Below the pieces are notes generated by a model. The model made no database searches and was not told the DNA's origin. It saw only the letters and a list, made by a program, of their open reading frames with translations. From positions 372,001 to 436,000 of the forward strand of contig NZ_JAFLNL010000003.1 in assembly GCF_017313785.1 (NCBI RefSeq): a DNA stretch of 64,000 bases, given 5' to 3'. Position 1 is the stretch's first letter. The number at the start of each line of letters is the position of its first letter. Below, one piece after another: positions 62,519 through 64,000 of the stretch. Made by a program: the position numbers and the translations under genes. This DNA is from Flagellimonas aurea (GTDB lineage Bacteria; Bacteroidota; Bacteroidia; Flavobacteriales; Flavobacteriaceae).

Positions 62519-63257
62519 CAAAAATTTCTTTTGGATATGAAACCTTGGTCAAATATAATCCTTTTGCCGGGACGGAGACACCTGCCTCTCCCCTATCTTT
62601 ACTTGCTATAATCTTATGAATATCCTCAGGGGATATTTTACCCTGCCCCACATCCAGCAATGTACCTACCACGGCTCGGACCATGTTCCGTAAAAAACGG
62701 TCGGCGGTAATGGTAAAGACCCATTTTTCTTTATCTACTGTCCAAACTGCCTCGCGGACATCACATTTGAACGTTTTTACATCGGTATTGGATTTGGAAA
62801 AACATTCAAAATCAGTATAATTCAACATCAATTGCGCCGCCCTGTTCATCGATGGCAAGTTCAAAGGATGCTTTACCAAGTGGGCATAATCAAAAAGAAA
62901 GGGACTCTTTTCCTTGACGAGCCAATATTCGTAAGTGCGTTCAATAGCATCAAAACGGGCATGGGCTGTATCGATAACAGGAAATATGGCCTGTACGGCA
63001 ATATCATCCGGTAAAAAGGCATTCAACCTGTACACCAATTCATCAATATCCGATATTGAATCAACATCCATATGGCAGAACATCTGCTTGGCATGCACTC
63101 CTGCATCGGTTCTTCCAGCACCTACCACCTCAACCTTTTCACGCAACAATGTGGACAGTGCTTTTTCCAAAACCTCTTGCACGGTAATGGCATTGGGCTG
63201 GTTCTGCCAACCATGATATGCCTTGCCGAAATAAGAAAATTGGACGAAATATCTCAA
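62502..63257 (-). CDS. truA: tRNA pseudouridine synthase A
   Basis: This 251-residue enzyme modifies uridines 38-40 of the tRNA anticodon arm. Motifs are FSYFGKAYHGWQNQPNAITVQEVLE, the catalytic Asp in VGAGRTDAGVHAKQM, FSKSNTDVKTF and FLRNMVRAVVGTLLDVGQGK. No ATG is found in the expected place, so TTG 63257 (MRYFVQF) is used. The downstream ABC gene begins before its stop. Confidence 0.95.
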   Translation of the reverse strand: MRYFVQFSYFGKAYHGWQNQPNAITVQEVLEKALSTLLREKVEVVGAGRTDAGVHAKQMFCHMDVDSISDIDELVYRLNAFLPDDIAVQAIFPVIDTAHARFDAIERTYEYWLVKEKSPFLFDYAHLVKHPLNLPSMNRAAQLMLNYTDFECFSKSNTDVKTFKCDVREAVWTVDKEKWVFTITADRFLRNMVRAVVGTLLDVGQGKISPEDIHKIIASKDRGEAGVSVPAKGLYLTKVSYPKEIFDEQKG

Positions 63258-63345
63258 TGGAATGGATTACTTTTAAGCCTGTAAAGATAATTGAATCCTT
63301 TCCAACATAAATCCGACCGTTGGTTTTTAGCATATTTTTAGCGAA

Positions 63346-63840
63346 ATGAAGAAAATCCTGTTGCTTTCCGACACGCATGGCCATATGGACCCAACTATCT
63401 TAAAATATGCAGCGCAAGCTGATGAAGTTTGGCATGCAGGCGACATTGGAAGCCTATCTGTTACCGATGAGCTGGAAGCCCTAAAACCGGTTAGAGGCGT
63501 GCACGGAAATATTGATGACCATGTGATCCAAAAAGAATTTCCAGAAAATAACCGATTTATGTGCGAAGGGGTCGATGTTTGGATTACGCACATTGGCGGT
63601 TATCCGAACCGTTATAATATTCGGGTACGGGATGAAATCAGAAACAATCCGCCCAAACTATTTATTTGTGGACATTCCCATATATTAAAGGTAATGCACG
63701 ACAAAAAATCGGGGCTGTTGCACATGAATCCAGGGGCATGTGGAAAGCATGGTTTTCATCAGGTACGCACTATGTTGCGTTTTGTTATCGATGGAGAAAA
63801 AATATCGGATTTAGAAGTTGTGGAATTGGGCAAGCGATAG
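63346..63840 (+). CDS. Metallophosphoesterase, YfcE/MJ0936 family
   Basis: This 164-residue cytoplasmic phosphodiesterase has all five metal-site blocks: LLLSDTHGHMD, HAGDIGS, GVHGNIDD, WITHIGGY and ICGHSHILKV. Metal-dependent phosphodiester hydrolysis is predicted; the natural substrate is unknown. It is divergent from truA and followed by a strong terminator. Confidence 0.93.
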   Translation: MKKILLLSDTHGHMDPTILKYAAQADEVWHAGDIGSLSVTDELEALKPVRGVHGNIDDHVIQKEFPENNRFMCEGVDVWITHIGGYPNRYNIRVRDEIRNNPPKLFICGHSHILKVMHDKKSGLLHMNPGACGKHGFHQVRTMLRFVIDGEKISDLEVVELGKR

Positions 63841-63850
63841 CCAAATACAT

Positions 63851-63879
63851 AAAAACCCTGGCCAAAGCCAGGGTTTTTT
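63851..63879. terminator. Terminator after the phosphoesterase gene
   Basis: Stem CCCTGGC / GCCAGGG with a CAAA loop, A5 before and T6 after, so it can serve both this gene and the convergent DUF4293 gene. Confidence 0.92.
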
Positions 63880-63906
63880 CGCACTAATACTACTAAGATG
63901 TTAGGT

Positions 63907-64000
63907 TCAACGTAAGCGATCAACAGATTTTACAAGATCTTCATCCTTTTTGATAGCCCTGTTGGCCAGGACCAGAAAAACGATAGAAAATACAGGAATC
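63907..64000 (-). CDS. DUF4293 family membrane protein, C-terminal end
   Basis: Only the last 30 codons are inside the window: a hydrophobic end (PVFSIVFLVLANRAI) and the tail KKDEDLVKSVDRLR. The tail LANRxIKKDExLVxSxDRLR is characteristic of DUF4293, a four-helix Bacteroidota membrane protein of unknown role. The gene is cut by the right edge. Confidence 0.7.
   Translation of the reverse strand, partial: IPVFSIVFLVLANRAIKKDEDLVKSVDRLR

Overview
The window looks like a chromosome segment of a marine Flavobacteriaceae bacterium (Bacteroidota; something like Allomuricauda, Maribacter or Arenibacter, inferred from gene families and not checked by search). Support: promoters of the Bacteroidota TTTG-N18/19-TAnnTTTG type, DUF4249 lipoproteins with a TonB receptor, a BT_3928-family protein, DUF2480, DUF1599, DUF3667, a DUF4293 tail, and the conserved block truA / ABC exporter / cdaA / folP / tpiA / prmA / clpS. 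No rRNA, tRNA or CRISPR array was recognised.

Layout. 1-2.6 kb: an RND efflux pump (permease cut by the window edge, plus adaptor). 2.7-11.2 kb: oxidative-stress genes. These are superoxide dismutase, a divergent SufR-like Cys-rich regulator, two pirins, outer-membrane phospholipase A, an HD hydrolase, and an Ohr / DUF2480 / FMN-reductase / pirin operon. The sod and ohr promoters carry the same AAACAAA-N7-TTTGTTT operator, which suggests one regulon. 11.5-18.7 kb: a complete RND tripartite pump operon (GbsR-type regulator, adaptor, permease, TolC-like channel, UspA), with a 24-bp palindrome over its promoter. 18.9-36.7 kb: an accessory region of TetR, Crp and HxlR regulators with NmrA/SDR oxidoreductases, a YceI protein, a hydrolase and a FrnE-like DsbA protein. 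It contains a duplicated two-gene NmrA + NAD(P)-binding cassette, each copy with its own divergent HxlR gene and operator, and at least three pseudogenes (HxlR, DUF1269, DoxX-like). A zinc-protease-like lipoprotein and a secreted glutaredoxin-like protein close this part.

37-45.4 kb is the most unusual part. An intact IS3-family element cuts a WYL-type regulator, and several extra copies of its terminal repeat lie nearby. Between these ends is an AT-rich minus-strand operon: a 47-residue peptide gene, a hairpin, a CarboxypepD_reg-like exported protein, a 651-residue fusion of an isoprenyl-diphosphate-synthase-like domain to a squalene-cyclase-like toroid, a PqqD-like (RRE) + M50 metalloprotease fusion, and a second CarboxypepD_reg-like protein. 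This arrangement suggests a ribosomally made peptide matured by terpenoid-type chemistry. I know of no described system with this composition.

45.4-53.2 kb: a DsrE-like protein and an outer-membrane uptake-type operon (TonB receptor, two DUF4249 lipoproteins, an MG2-like protein). 53.4-64 kb: housekeeping core (ClpS, PrmA, TpiA, a four-helix-bundle protein behind a heptamer repeat, BT_3928, DUF1599, FolP, CdaA, DUF3667, ABC exporter, TruA, YfcE-type phosphoesterase, DUF4293 tail). Several genes here and elsewhere can only start at TTG.
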